This document shows positions 47,302-60,000 of a stretch of DNA of 60,000 nt, in pieces. Where the stretch lies: positions 1,552,001-1,612,000 of the forward strand of contig NC_045148.1 in assembly GCF_008831285.2 (NCBI RefSeq), in the 5' to 3' direction. The notes beneath the pieces are model-generated. The model was given only the letters and a program-made list of their open reading frames with translations, made no database searches and was not told the DNA's origin. Source of the stretch: Nymphaea colorata (Eukaryota > Streptophyta > Magnoliopsida > Nymphaeales > Nymphaeaceae). A program made the position numbers and the translations under genes. Numbering within the stretch: position 1 is the first letter of the stretch; each line of letters starts with the position of its first letter.

Positions 47302-50300
47302 TAATTCCCGCAGTTTTTGCAAGTTATCTACTTATTTGCATGCTTATAAAGCCTGTAGATACTTAAAATTTATGTTTCTTAGTACAGTCCCAAACATGAT
47401 AGCATGCACGGGGCCAGGAAATTCTGACTAACTGTTAAACCAATTTTAAATTTTTAAGAGGCATCAACATGTGGGTCCATGTGGGCCCGTGGTGTTCTTT
47501 CCCATCTCTATGCATTTCAGTTCCTATATATGTGTGTGAGGGAGGAAAAACATATGCTACCTGACCTTTATATTTATAAGACTTGATTGGAATTATTTGA
47601 GTCGTTGATTTCAAAGCAGTCAGACGACTGTGATTAAGGGGCAAGCATAAAAGCCAAATTCTTTTCTAACAATCTAAATTGCCTTCAAACTTGCAGAAAA
47701 TGAAAAAAAAAGGAAAACAACCGAAACTCTTTCTCAAGGATATTTCAAATAAAAAAATAGTTTGATTTTTATATTTATAATTTAATTAATTTTTACCATC
47801 TGATCACTTTAAAATTAATAACGGGTCTGAATGATTCACATTAATTCAGGATAAACCAAAGAAAGTTCATTGTCTACATCAGACGCACATGTCAAACTAA
47901 GGGCCTTACAGCCGCATGATTTCAAACACGACCCATGATGTCCGTGGACAGCCTGTTAAATGTTTGGGTTAACAACCTGATAGCTACCGTGCATGCACAA
48001 AAAAATATGTGATAACTTAAATGCCTTTATTAAAGTAAAAAAAATGCCAGTTTTGAAAGGATAAAAATAATAATTATAAAAAGTTAAAAAAATGCTGCGA
48101 ACGAGGCATTTTAATCTTTTATCATATAAAAAAAAATATTTTACTTTGTACGTTTTATATGGGAAGGACGTTTTTTACGTTTTTCAACCTTCCTTTTGCA
48201 ATAAAAAAAAATTGGTAATTAATACAGGAGGACTCACTGCACACAATCCGCTGTAGCCTGAGTACTAGAAGTTCGTGTTCGTGTTCGCGTCCATGTTTGC
48301 ATTGCTAATGATCTGGTTTTGCTTTGAAGATTTTATCATTTTTCTGTTTGGGGTTCCATCAGATGGTAACCTGCAGGTAATGTTAATTGGTATAATAGAG
48401 TAATATTGATTGCCTCAATTCCCATCTCTCATGTCCTTTGGTTAATTTATTTCGGTGCACAGTGCATGCACACGCCATAGGCGATACCAGTGCAGAGTAG
48501 TTTATTACCCTATTTTAGTAAAAATTTTCAATATTTTAAAATTTCTAAATTGATTTTAAAATATAAAATATATAAGTAGGGTTGTTCAAAGAGTCAAGCC
48601 AACTCGGGTTCGGCTCAAACCCACCTCGGTAAAACTCGACTCTTTAATAAACGAGCGAGCCCAAGTCAAACAATGAACTTGCTTAATTCATAAGCTCGTG
48701 AAAAAAGAATATTTAAAAAATACTTCCCTTTTTTTATCATAAGTGAAAAGGCACCCTAATAGTCTCATGTGAGGTTAGCAACCCACACATTCTGTGTTTC
48801 TCATGCCGAGCCCAGCCAAGCAGAGCTTAAGTTAGAGAAATTCAAGCTCAATCAAGCCGAGTTCACCGTGAATATATATATATATATATTTATTGAAAAG
48901 AAGGCAGCATGAAAGGAGGCACCGTTTTTTTTAAAACGTTGATTTATGTAGCGTCTAGACGACACCCTCAAGAAAGTTGCATTGTGACAATCAAATTTTT
49001 CAAAAGATTGGTTTTATGATTTGATTTTTAGACTTCTGATTGTTTGTTAGGTGCTATTCACTTCATTTTCAAAATGTCTCTTTCTAAAGGCACAACCAGA
49101 CATTTTTTTTCATGAAAATAGTTAAATAAATTTTGAATTGACCACCAGACATTGACACATTGACTCTGATTTTTTGGGCTACCTCACCTCTGGACCCAAC
49201 TTCACGTAAATTTTAATACTAAATTAACCTTTAAATGAGTAGGCTCCGTGGAACATATGCCTTATAAAGACCCCACCTGCCTATATGCTCCTGTATAACA
49301 ATCCGACCCACTTCTGGGCTCGGGCCCCTGATTTGACAGATCACAACTCGTCCCCTAGCAGCTTCGGTTCCAATCATAAAAAAGATATGAACCAGGACAA
49401 TCATCTCATTAATGATCGATACAGGACTAAACTTCTGAGATGTTACAATCCACCCCCTTAAGGCACACCCGTCCACGCGTATGAGACCAAAGGTCCGAGT
49501 GTTGAAACTGCTCTGATACCATTATAACAGCCCGACCCACTCCCGGGCTCGGGCCCCTGGTTCGATGGATCTCAACCCGCCCCCTAGCAGTTTTGGTTTC
49601 AATCCTAAAAATGCTAGAAAGCAGGACAATCATCTCATTAATAATCTCCCTTTATAAGCCCTTGAAGATCCCTCACAATGACTAAGCTTTTAAAGTGTTA
49701 CACCCTGTCTCTTTTAAAGCTGGACCCAAACACACCTCAAGCTATGTTTTCCTCCAAATCTCTGTTTTATAATATCATCCAAATGAATTTTGGCAAAGAG
49801 TGAAGAGGGTTCGAGCCTAGCTTTTTCACGAATTACCTTTGGGCTAAGCTCCAATTCTGAAGAGTTTAGTCTCTTAAACGAAATTTGGAGTTATAACCTC
49901 ACATCTGAATTGGAACATTATTGGATCTCGTTCTGATATTCGACCCAATTACATGTCTGTACCACATTAAATAGATCCATTTCCATCGCTACCCAAATCA
50001 TTTATTAACTGAAAGAAAAATTTACAAAAGACAACCTAAAGTTTGAGCCAATAATAAGTAGGCCCTCAACCTTTCAACTACCACAAAATAAGCACTTAAT
50101 TTTTTTTCAGGGAGCTCACAAAGTGCCCCTTTGCATAAAGAAATATTAAAATGTAAGATTAATTTACAAATTTAAACTTTAAATTCAAATTAAAATTTTG
50201 AAAAAATAAAAAAAGAGACCTATGCAGCGAGGGGTGAAAAGCAAAAACAGTTGGAAATCAAGATGTTTAGTTTTTGTTTAATTGCGTCGAAAGTTTATCC

Positions 50301-51616
50301 AAAAACCAGATCTAAGCGCAGGAAACATCGGAAACCTGCTTGGAAATTGTGTAACGGTGATTCCAAAACAAAAGTTTAAAGATTTTCCGTCGATTTTTAA
50401 TTCATTTTTATACTCAAAGAATCTTAAGATCGGTTTAGAAGATTTTGAAACAAAATTTAGCCAAAAAATGTTAAGAAATCGATTGGATTTTCATCAAAAT
50501 CGTTGTTGCATGTGCTCTTCTTCTTTTCTAGTGGCAAATAATGCGTTTTGACTCAAAATGTGGGCCTGCAACTTGATTAATAGGTGTTTTTTCTTGAAGA
50601 CATTCTAAGATTAGGTTTGGAATGATTTTGAATTGAAAATTGAGGAAAAAACAACAACAATTGACTATATTTTGTGTTAAAAGTCAAATACTGTCATTGC
50701 CAGTAGATTTTTCTCAAAATCTAGGAACAAACTTGAAATTTTTAGCACTAAATCGGTCGATTTTTGGTTGGTTTACTCTGTTTAAGTATGATCTCCAGTA
50801 TTCTAGAACCAAGTTCTTGAGTTTTTAGTTGATTTTGTCCATAAGTTTCATTTTTGACAATCCCCTCTACCCATTCTATGAACAGCAAGCCGCCGTCGAT
50901 GCCCTTTCTGCCGGGCGAGGGTCGGGGTCTCGACCTCTTTGGTAGAACTACGTTCTCAACCTTCACTTTCCAGCAAAGGAGGTTGAAACCTGACAACAAA
51001 CACATTATTTGAACATCAAATCCCTTCAGTGAAGCGAGCTCCCTAGTCTAGCCGCGTGGTTGCACATGTCCCCTTTGCTAATGTTGTCGGTGTAATCAAC
51101 GAATTTTTTTTTACATTTCACATAAATTCCCGGCAACCACATCTTGGAGATCCGATCTAGTTTACAACAAGTGAGGCTCCGTCAGAGCAGTGACTGCTCT
51201 GTTGTCGCCAGATTAATGGCTTCCCGTCCTTCTCGACGATGGTGCAATAACTTTACCGTTCGAGGAATATGAGGCGAGACCGTCCGACGGGTGGGTGAAC
51301 TCGATTACACGTCTTTCCGGAAGTTGCTAAAAGCCCAGTTCCCAGTTCACTGGCCTTCATCTCCAGTCTCCATCACTCCTTTTCTCGTCTCTTCCGTTTG
51401 GTTGCTGCGTGGGGAGAAATTAATAAGAGAAGCGTGTGGCATCAGCTGTGATGTCAGCCGGAAATGGTTGTGAACGTAGGGCCCTCTCATCTCTCCCTCT
51501 TTACTTTTCTAGAAGCTGCTCATTTGAAGAAAAAAGAGTCTGGGCTAATCCTTAAAAAGGGTGAGAAGGTGGAGAAGTTGAAGATAAACCACAAAGTGCA
51601 GACAGAGAGAAGGAAG
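47302..51616. other. Repeat-rich spacer before CAD3
   Basis: Includes GCTCAAACCC/GAGCGAGCC-type sequence at about 48570-48890 resembling a dispersed plant repeat, a TA tract at about 48873-48890, a duplicated segment at 49295-49715, and AT-rich DNA without recognised genes. The right end holds the CAD3 promoter and leader. Confidence 0.4.
49295..49715. repeat. Direct duplication of a dispersed repeat (two copies, about 230 bp apart)
   Basis: Two diverged copies start ATAACAATCCGACCCAC (49294) and ATAACAGCCCGACCCAC (49524). Both share GGGCTCGGGCCCCTG, CCCCTAGCAG and CAGGACAATCATCTCATTAA. Between them lies GCTCTGATACCATTATAAC. The arrangement resembles plant LTR-type or satellite-like dispersed repeats; the class is not decided. 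Confidence 0.6.
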
Positions 51617-54201
51617 ATGGTGGAGTCTCGGGAGGAAGAGCACCCACAGTCACAGAAGGTGTTTGGTTGGGCCGCGAGAGACTCCTCTGGTGTTCTCTCA
51701 CCCTTCAACTTCTCCCGCAGGTTCTGATCTCCCACTCCTACCTCTTTCTTCTTCTTCCTGCTTTGGTTCCTTGTGTTGGGGAGTTATTCGCGTTTTGAGC
51801 TTCCTTGGGCAGTTGTAATATCCGAAGGCTAATGACGTTGGTGGTTCTTCTGATTCTTTTTCCACCACTGACAGTGTGGTTGGTTCTCTCTGCTTTTGCC
51901 TTCTGATTGGGTGAATTGTTTGTGTATGAAAGAGAGAGCGAGGAAGGAAGGAAAGCAGACCAAGTAGAGATATGTGAACAAACAAAAACGAGAGACAATC
52001 TGTCTCGCAGCACAGAAAGTGGGAGTGGAAAGAAAGTGTCAACAAAAGAAGTAGGAAAGAAGAAAGTGGAAGAGAAAGGGAAGGCGTGCTATGTTACGGT
52101 GTCGTCTTCTTTCTTCTACTTCCTCTTGTGCTCATTTTCTAGATTTCGTTTCTCGTATATGTGGCCTCCTCTTCCCCATTTGCAGGTTGCAGAGAGAGAG
52201 AGAGAGAGAAATAGAGTTCCTATTTCGTTCTCCGGTCCCTCTGTTACCCTTCTTTTTTTAGCATAGCAATGTCTAACTCACGTCAAGCCCCCAAGGGTGG
52301 CGGACTTGGCGCATTCTTGAGACTCGTCTTCAATTCGAATCCTGTGGAGACTATTGTAAGTAATAGTTAGAAAGAGATATACAAGAAGGGAAAATGGGAG
52401 TTAGATTAAAAGTAAAGCGATACACTGAACAAACGAGGAACGCTCCTTCACCAGAAAGGTGAAAGCAGCAAGCTCAGAGGGAAAGAAATATGACAGAGAA
52501 GTTTTAGTGGCTTTGCACAAGAGGACATCAAAATATCAAATAGGTGAATGGTTCGTAAATACTTTCTTTAATTCGGGGGGGCAGCTTGGCAAATGACATA
52601 AATGAGTTTGGTCGCGCCGTCTGTTCTTGGCAATCTTACCTGCTTTTTCTGGTTTTGCCTACCCTTCTTCTCTACCTGTATGAGAAAAAATTTCACCGAG
52701 ACAAAATTTGCCCTTCTTCTCTACCTGCGATCAAGACTTAATCCCACTCCACCTGCAGGGCCAACCTTGCCGATGACGTCACCCTGAAGATCCTTTACTG
52801 CGGCATCTGCCACTCCGACCTCCACACGACGCGCAATGAATGGGGCAACACCATCTATCCCATCGTCCCCGGGTATGGCTTACCAGGATCTCTGAGAATT
52901 CTGCAGTAGTTGTTTTCGCAGTGTCAGTGAGGGTGTGAATTTTTCTGCAGGCACGAGATCATAGGTACTGTGACGGAGGTGGGCGCCAACGTCACCGATC
53001 TCAAGGTCGGCGACATCGCCGGCGTCGGCTGCCTCGTGGGAGCATGCCACTCCTGCGAGAGCTGCGAGGCTGACCTGGAGAACTACTGCCCCAGGCTGGT
53101 CTTCAGCTACAACTCCATCGACCACGACGGCAACGTCACCTACGGCGGGTACTCCGACCGGATCGTGGTGCCCAGCCGGTACGCCGTCCGGGTGCCCGAG
53201 GGGCTTCCGCTCGCTGCTGCAGCGCCGCTGCTCTGCGCGGGAATCACGGTGTACAGTCCCATGAAATTCCACAGGATGACGGAGCCCGGGCAGCACGTCG
53301 GGGTGGTGGGGCTCGGGGGCCTGGGCCATATAGCGGTAAAGATGGCTAAGGCCTTCGGTATCAGGGTCACCGTGGTCAGCACGTCGCCGGCCAAGGAGAA
53401 GGAGGCGATCCAGGGGCTCGGTGCGGACGCCTTCCTGGTCAGCCGGGATCCGGAGAAGATGAAGGTAAGCAACTAATGAGCGTGTGGCTCAACCATTAAC
53501 ATGGACGAGCATCGGTTGGAAGCTGCTTCGCTTCAGCCATTTCTGCTTGCTTGGCTTATAAGAATTTCTTGTCCTCCGGTTCATCTTCAGGCTGCTGCTA
53601 ACACTATGGACTACATCATCGACACTGTTTCCGCAGCACACCCGTTGGACCCATTGATGGCCCTTCTCAAGCGCGACGGGAAGCTCATCATGGTGGGGGC
53701 GCCAGACAAACCTCTAACCGTCCACGCTTTTCCTCTAATTTTCGGTGCGTAAAAAATGACCAAGCTTTTGCGACCTAACTGCGCGGCACACCGCCAATCA
53801 TAGCCGTCTTTACTTCACAGAAGTGCAGAACCTTCGATTCGATACTTGGTAGTTCTTGATTTCGAAGAACTTTCTTCTGTAAAACGTGATCATGCGCCAT
53901 GGTCCTGCTCAAAACTAATGTCCTTTTCCTGCTGCTAATTCAGATTGGTATTTTTACCGGATCGTTCTCGTTTTGGCTGAACAATTTTTGGTGTTGATCA
54001 GGGAGGAAGGCCATAGCCGGAAGCATGATTGGGGGGATGAAGGAGACGCAGGAGATGATGGATTTCTGTGGCAAGCACAACATTACTGCAGATGTGGAGG
54101 TCATCAACATGGATTACGTTAACACCGCCATGGATCGGATTGCCAAATCGGATGTCAAGTACCGGTTCGTCATAGACGTGGCGAACTCGCTTTCAAAATA
54201 G
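51617..54201 (+). CDS. CAD: Zinc alcohol dehydrogenase, CAD family, copy 3 (361 aa)
   Basis: More diverged third paralogue. Exons: 51617-51720, 52759-52872, 52951-53464, 53591-53744, 54002-54201, 1086 nt. The first exon is two codons longer ([20 protein letters not shown]). All zinc ligands are present (Cys52, His74, Glu75, Cys168; Cys105/108/111/119 in [15 protein letters not shown]), as is the GLGGLGH motif. Intron 1 is about 1 kb, far longer than in copies 1 and 2 (about 350 bp), and contains a GA tract (about 52193-52208) and a candidate SINE. Exon lengths 2-5 are identical to those of copies 1 and 2 (114, 514, 154, 200). Likely cytosolic NADP-dependent alcohol/aldehyde interconversion; substrate unknown. 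Intact. Confidence 0.95.
52285..52420 (+). mobile_element. Candidate tRNA-derived SINE head in CAD3 intron 1
   Basis: A-box-like TGGCGGACTTGG (52298-52309) followed by B-box-like ATTCGAATCC (52333-52342), spacing about 33 bases. The body beyond and the element ends are uncertain. Confidence 0.4.
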
Positions 54202-54653
54202 AGATTGTTCCCATGGCGCATTCGCTAGAGGAGCTGCTTCTCCTCCGTTCCTAGCCATGTAATGTTGTTTACTGTCGTCATATCGTGTGCTTGTTTTAGC
54301 TATTGGTATATACTGATGATAAGATGCGTTGGAAGATTTACGTGGTTTTGTTCCATAAGTTGTGATTGCTTTGTTGAAAATGGTAAGATGGTTCATTTCT
54401 ATTCGAATTACGAATGCATCTGCGCGCAGAAACATCTGCTTTGATGAAAATGGTAAGATGGTTCATTTCCTACCGTATGTTACTTACTCTTGCCAAACGG
54501 GCTCCTAAAGTTTCAAAAGACTAGGATTTTTTTTTTATTTTTGAGAACAAGTCTTGGCTATGAAACATGATTGTTAACAAATCTTGACAGTTTTGGTTAT
54601 TTTTTATTGTTCCAAGCAACTTGAGACTTGTCGCCCCTTGTTGATGATGGTCC

Positions 54654-54803
54654 CAGGGGTGGAGCCAAGATTTTTTTTAGGGTTGGGTCAAGACAATTTG
54701 TGGGTTGGGTCAGGGTCGAGTCAAGAAAAGTGATGAGGAGCGATTGGTCGGACCAAATTAAAAAAATTTGATTTTTTCAATGTAAAAAGAAAAAAAATTC
54801 TTG
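54654..54803. mobile_element. hAT-type MITE of the CAGGGGCGGAG family, shortened copy
   Basis: Starts CAGGGGTGGAGCCAAG and contains the AAAAAAATTTGATTTTTTC core. The right part is missing. Flanks GATGGTCC (54646-54653) and GCTGGTCC (54804-54811) match at 7 of 8 bases, a likely target duplication. Confidence 0.75.
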
Positions 54804-57792
54804 GCTGGTCCTAACGCATCTAACCATATCGAAATCGAAATGCACTAGTCACACGTCAAGACAGTTGAAAAGTTAATCCTTTATCAAAAGTGTGGGGATA
54901 AAATTGGTCGGCCGGAAACGTTTTGTAGCCGCCGACCCCATCCTACAGCCAATATGGAATCAATGCAAGCAAAGAAAAAGCTGAATTGACATATAAAACG
55001 TCGATTGGATACACCAAATTTACAGTCTATCTATCTCGTGTTGAGGACCAAGTAAATCACAGAAGGATTTGTAGCCTCTTAGACCCAATTACAACTCGAG
55101 AAAGATGAACTTTTTAAGCCTTTTTGGTGTTATTTATATATATGAAAACGACTGTTGCTAGTGCGTGACAAAATCTTGTTATGGTCACTGTATGTGTTCA
55201 TAGTTCCACCAATACTTATATCCATATAAATATAATTGCTGTTTATTCCACCAATACTTATGTCCATATAAATATAATTGCTGTTTAGCATTTGATAATC
55301 AATTCAAGACTGGGAAAGCTTTAGGTTATTATTTGTGGCTTTTTTCTTCCTTTTATCACTTATATACTTTTTTTTGTTCCACAATGACAATCATCTTTTT
55401 CTGTTGCGTTGTCTAAGTGTTAAAATCCGGGTTGTGAACTTGGCAGAACTTATTTGTTGAATGTTAGAAGTTATATGCCAACTTAGCAAGAATGAGAGAG
55501 AGGTATAGATTCTCTCTAATTCATTGGCAAATTTGGTATTTTAAATGCAAAAACAAAGACAAAGATCACTGCTATGAATTTATACCAGTGCAATAGTTCT
55601 TTTCTGATTGGGGAAATTGAGGTTCTCATTGCGAGTTTAAGTTGCATGAGCCGTTAGGTGCACGCAACAAACATACACCACAAGCAAAAGGGAGATATTT
55701 TTTTGAAGGCATTTTTGTCAGTCACTAACCATACTGACACACTAAATTTCATGCACTAGTACACCATGTAATATAGCTAACTTAGTACCACAAGTAATGG
55801 CATCCATTGACTAGCAGTTTGGGTGCAGCACATTGCCAGCAAGGTTATTGACAATTTTTTTGTTATAGTGAATTGGAAAGTACGTAGATCTGAGTTATTA
55901 GGGGACCTTAGACTTCTCTATACCGGTGAAACCTACGCCTGCTGTAGGTCCTACCACCAATGACATTAGTTTGGCTACTAGGTCTCAGGCTATTGCCAGT
56001 TTATTGGCCATAGCAAAGAGTTACCTTTTTGTTGCTAGTGCATTCGAAAGCATATCGATCCTCTCTTTGTGATCGCGACACTTATGGCTTGATTAATATG
56101 AACATATGTGGTATGAATCAAGAGATTTTTGTGCCAAACATGTGAAAAGAATTGAGTACATGTAAGTAAGTATGAGAGCATGATCAATATTTGGGTGTGT
56201 GAGAAGCAATTTTTATCGTGTATGAGAAAATAATTTTTTTTTTCCATGTTTTCAATTTTGCCTCTTTAAAGAGGAGAGCAGTTAGTAGTAAAAAAGCCAG
56301 CTCCTAATTGCCAATCACAATTATGCAGCCAGATTTTCCTCATTCATGGAAAACATGTGCCCAATGTTGTTAAATGCGATGAGGCGAGGCGAAGGGAAAC
56401 AAGCGATGTGGAAGCATTATGACCAAAATTCTCAATCATATGTATTTATAAAAATAATAAAAAAAAAATTATTGGATTATAAATGTTATGCACATCACGC
56501 TTTCATTTCAAAAGCCAAAATGTGATCATGTCAAATATTCCATTTGGATATAAAAATAATGTACATAAATACAACATGTTTACTAAAAACAAAAACTTTA
56601 TTTTTTTGAATCATGTGTTTAGTGAACACAAATGTTCATTTTCTATCAATGCTGTCTTTGGATTCTTTAATTTGCAACCATAGGGTTAGGCATTTCCGCT
56701 TCAAACCTGCTGGAGGATCCCTCCAAAGTTTTATTAAAAGAGCCAAAAACACTATGAACAAGTGTAGAAAAAAGAATAGCAGCACATGAAGAGCAAGAAA
56801 CAGAAAACCACTGCTAGTCAGCCCTGAGAGAGTGCTCAGGTCAGGAGTCTGGATTGTGTTCTTCCTGATATGCATCAGATAGAGTTAGGCAGTCGATAGT
56901 AAACTTTTGCAAAATTAAGTTAGGATACACATTTTTAGAAGTCTAACTCATGAAAACGAACTTTGAATTAAACAATTAAGATTTGGTGGTGATTAGAAAT
57001 AGTGTTGACCTTGTTTCCAGTTAAAAAATTCCAGCATCAACCCATCAATGTGGCATTCAAGAGACTATAAAGGATGGATAAATTTCCTCCAGTAAAAGTT
57101 GAACTCATCTGTTGGGGATACTCGACTTTTTCTCTCACTCATGCAGGTAAAAAATCATTTTACTCCGTAGCAGTCATTGTAAGGTTAGGTCTTTGAGCCG
57201 AAGCAGTCAAAAAGGTGAATTGATCTGAATTGGCAAGAATAGTAAAATTGGCTATATAAAATTATTAAAATTTATTAAACTATTTAACAAAATAGTTGAA
57301 AGTCTGAAAGTTGAGACATAGCACCTTGAATCTGCCATGGGATTGAATCGATTTTCTATAGTGAGGGAGACACTCATAGTATTGATAAGAGATGAACGGG
57401 TTATTTTGAGAACAAGACCGGAAGCTTGAGAATTGCACAAGGGGGTAAGGAAGAGAGAGTTTAAGTCAAACACATAAAAAATACATGTGTGAGTGCCAAA
57501 GGTAGAGAAATGGCTGCCGGAGTGTTAGTCGGAGAGAGAGAGGAGTGCCGGAGAGGTAGAGGGTCCACGGTGAGTTCGTGCGTTCGCCGGAGGGAACCCT
57601 TGGCTTTGAGACGATATTCTTTTTGACTTAGATATGAAAAGATTGAAACCTTTTTGTTTAATGTTGAAAGGAAGCTGGCGTTGCAAATGGGAAACGATGT
57701 TCTCAAAGGGAAAAAGATGTTTAATCCATGCGCATCAGGCGCCTCACGGCTTGTTTTTGGTAAGTTAATGAACCCAATAAACACGGGGACCA
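54804..57792. other. Intergenic, AT-rich; no gene recognised
   Basis: A 37-bp direct duplication with TTCCACCAATACTTAT and CCATATAAATATAATTGC lies at about 55203-55288. Open frames here are short and without motifs. Confidence 0.45.
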
Positions 57793-57965
57793 TGGGCGGA
57801 GTCAAGGGAGGGTCCCCACTTGTTTTTTTTTTTTTTTTTAATTTACATCTAAATTTAAAAAAAATTATTTGTTTTATATAAAATTTTTAAAAATAATATT
57901 TCGGTCCATGTCAAAATTCTAAAAACTTTAATTTGATCTCCTCATGAAAAATTTCTAGCTTTGTC
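57793..57965. mobile_element. Remnant of the CAGGGGCGGAG hAT-type MITE family
   Basis: Starts GGGCGGAGTCAAGGGAGGGT with a T-run and an AT core. The right terminus is degraded. Assigned by similarity to the complete copy at 46020-46223. Confidence 0.5.
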
Positions 57966-58139
57966 CCAACCGAAGCCTATATATAACGCATTTTGATGTA
58001 CATGTATCAATAGTGTTTGCCTTGTGTGACTTTTCAAACTCAAATCTTTTGCCAAGATACATCATTTTGGGTGAGCTGCAGGGTACACTTTGAAAAAAGG
58101 GACAAATCTTTCCCTCTTTATTCGTCCTTATAGGGTTTA

Positions 58140-58602
58140 CGGCATGTTTGGTTGGAGGAAAAGAAAAGGAAAAGGGAGGGATTGCTCGGGAAAGGGAGGG
58201 ATTGAACAATCTCTCATTTGTTTGGTTGGCTAATTAGAAAGGAGAGAAAGAAAGGAAAAAAAAACAAAGTGTGTTTGGCTGCGAGGGAAGGGAAAAGAAA
58301 TGATAGATTAGTGTAAATCCAATCCCCTCAAATCGGATAGATTGAGAGGGAAAGGAAATGAAATAAAGATGAAAAGTTTTTTTTGCCCATAATACCCATG
58401 AGGACCCACGTCTAAAAGAAAAAACTAAAAAAAGATTTTAGACTTTTCTTTTCTTTCCTTTCCTTTCTATCTAAACAACATTTTTAATCACTTCTTTTCT
58501 TTCATTTCCATTTCATTTATTTTTCTTTCATTTCTCTTTCCTTTTCCTTCCTTTCTGTCATTTCCTTTCCTTCTCTTTCCCTCCATCCAACCAAACAGGG
58601 CG
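58140..58602. mobile_element. Tourist-like MITE, 463 bp, TTA target duplication
   Basis: Left end CGGCATGTTTGGTTGGAGG and right end CCATCCAACCAAACAGGGCG form inverted repeats. TTA flanks both ends (58137-58139 and 58603-58605). The interior is purine-rich on one side (GGAAAAG) and pyrimidine-rich on the other (CTTTCCTTTCC), so the whole element can fold back. Non-coding. Confidence 0.85.
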
Positions 58603-58605
58603 TTA

Positions 58606-60000
58606 GAGTTATGTTAGAACCAAGTGAACTTATAATTATTCCTTCAATTTAAAAACAATAGTCTTTGTCACCTTTGATAGTCCAGATAATAGCATCCACA
58701 ATTACTCCCTTCAGTTGTTTAAAAGTAGCATCTGTCATTTTAACAAGTTCAGTCTAGAGAATAGCGTCCACAAAATCCAATTGATAGATAAAACTCTCAC
58801 CAACTCAACCAGCGAGGAGTACCAACAACAAACATCTTTTTCACTATTCTTCTGGCCGTTGAGAGGTAGAGTTTCACTGTGGTTTTCAGGAAGAAGCAAA
58901 GTTTCCCGTGTTTAGTGGATTCCTTTTATTATGAACTTAATTTTACTTAAACGTGATCTCTTTCGTCATATCAAAGAAAGGAACTCTGAAATACTGATAT
59001 CGTCACTCTATAAAAGTTCGTTCCTTGAACCAACTACATTTGAGAGAGAGAGATGACCAGATCACCGGAAAATCAGCAGTACGCTCGAAAGGCGGTTCGA
59101 CGGGCGACAGGGGACAGTTCCGGCAGTCTCTCTCCCTTTTTTTATTTTTCTCGGAGGTAAATAAATCAGAAAAATTGAAATCAGTTGGCTATTTTTGAAT
59201 GATTTTTTTTTTTTTTTAAATTTTGTGATGCTGCATTTCATGGCTAAAAGCTGTGACGAATCAACTGCTGTCCCAACATGCACTATTTACAACGATTTTT
59301 AATGTTACAAAATACAAAAAAAACCACCTAACCATAGAGATTCGCCTTAATTCTTCAAATAAATCATACCTTTTTATTCGTGTATAGGCTATCTTTAAAT
59401 TGTCGTCCACATTATCTGGCCGTCGATCGGGTAGATGTGATATCGACTTAATTTTTAACGTTTTGAAGCCGTTTTTCACGAACTTGACTAGAGACTCTAC
59501 ACGTTACATAATGTGGAATTCCATTAAATCACGAAAATATGTATTGAATCGAATTTTATGACAGATTTTTTTTTTTTAATTTTAGCACTCTACACATTAT
59601 GACTACATTTATGCATTTAAAAATTTATCCAATATTCTTAGGAAAGATCACCGTTATAGGAGGATTCTCTTCCAGCTGTTCGCACCGGAAAGGACAACAA
59701 ATATATCTGCTGAAACCGGTCGTCAATCGGTAAAAAATTATTTGGTAAATAATCTAAGTATTTAACTGCTAATTTCTTACTTTTTGTGACATTTGGTTGC
59801 TTGCTTTCGGGCTACGCATATTTTTTTCCTTCTTTTAATGGTGTCTTTAAAGGGAAAAATCATGATTCAATTTCTGTAGGTGGAAAAAATTAGCTTCGTT
59901 TTGAGACACTTTCTGTTGTATCGCATTTGATGGATTTTTAGTGTTTCATTTCTTCCATTTATGTTACTTCATTAAGTATCGTACAGCTATTTCTTTTTCT
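58606..60000. other. Intergenic to the window end; no gene recognised
   Basis: AT-rich with poly-T runs near 59203-59217 and 59566-59576. Open frames 58715-58915 and 59062-59283 show no family features. Confidence 0.45.

Noticed and set aside
49790-49840. B-box-like GGTTCGAGCC suggesting a tRNA or SINE
   Set aside because: No A-box at the right distance and no cloverleaf-like arms.
51907-52266. 119-residue plus-strand frame in CAD3 intron 1
   Set aside because: It lies wholly inside the intron, is Lys/Glu-rich from GA-biased sequence, ends in the GA tract, and has no recognised domain.

Overview
This is nuclear DNA from a flowering plant. The evidence is multi-exon genes with GT/AG introns, AT-rich spacers, many GA/CT and TA microsatellites, small DNA transposons (MITEs) and SINE-like elements, and plant-specific protein families. 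The species cannot be fixed from the sequence alone.

Left part (1-16.4 kb). The minus strand carries three single-copy loci. A phytocyanin (blue copper protein) runs off the left edge (exons 962-785, 465-347, 227-<1). A group-A/GBF4-like bZIP gene at 3249-6539 is damaged: its first exon is frameshifted, the invariant Asn of the basic region is Thr, and one 5' splice site is replaced by a CT repeat. A nine-exon MED26-type Mediator subunit gene (15575-11779) is intact and encodes 350 residues.

Middle (16.4-36 kb). This is a tandem family of FAD-dependent monooxygenases (MO1/CTF2, salicylate-hydroxylase-like) on the plus strand. Two copies look intact, each with five exons: 25321-27718 and 28988-32550. 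Three are broken: 22964-23300 (interrupted by a hAT MITE), 23523-23687 (exon 1 only, frameshifted) and about 34190-35419 (no usable exon 2 or 5). Around them lie two arrays of a repeated non-LTR retrotransposon zinc-binding domain (zf-RVT), a long TA/GA microsatellite and a segmental duplication of about 1 kb.

Right part (36-54.2 kb). Three plus-strand CAD-family (cinnamyl/8-hydroxygeraniol/mannitol-type) zinc alcohol dehydrogenases lie in tandem: 36918-38724, 43194-45110 and 51617-54201, encoding 359, 359 and 361 residues. All have five exons and all zinc ligands. The first two sit in almost identical 3.2-3.5 kb duplicated units. The last 5.8 kb has no recognisable gene.

The window as a whole is two adjacent tandem arrays of oxidative enzymes, FAD monooxygenases then alcohol dehydrogenases, embedded in MITEs. 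A joint pathway is possible but unproven. The mobile-element content is well resolved: a hAT-type MITE family with CAGGGGCGGAG ends and 8-bp target duplications, three Tourist-like MITEs flanked by TTA, and three candidate tRNA-derived SINEs. I see no single feature that is clearly a wholly new system. The strongest unusual signals are the zf-RVT domain arrays, CT repeats sitting at 5' splice sites, the decay of the bZIP gene, and the FAD/CAD cluster.
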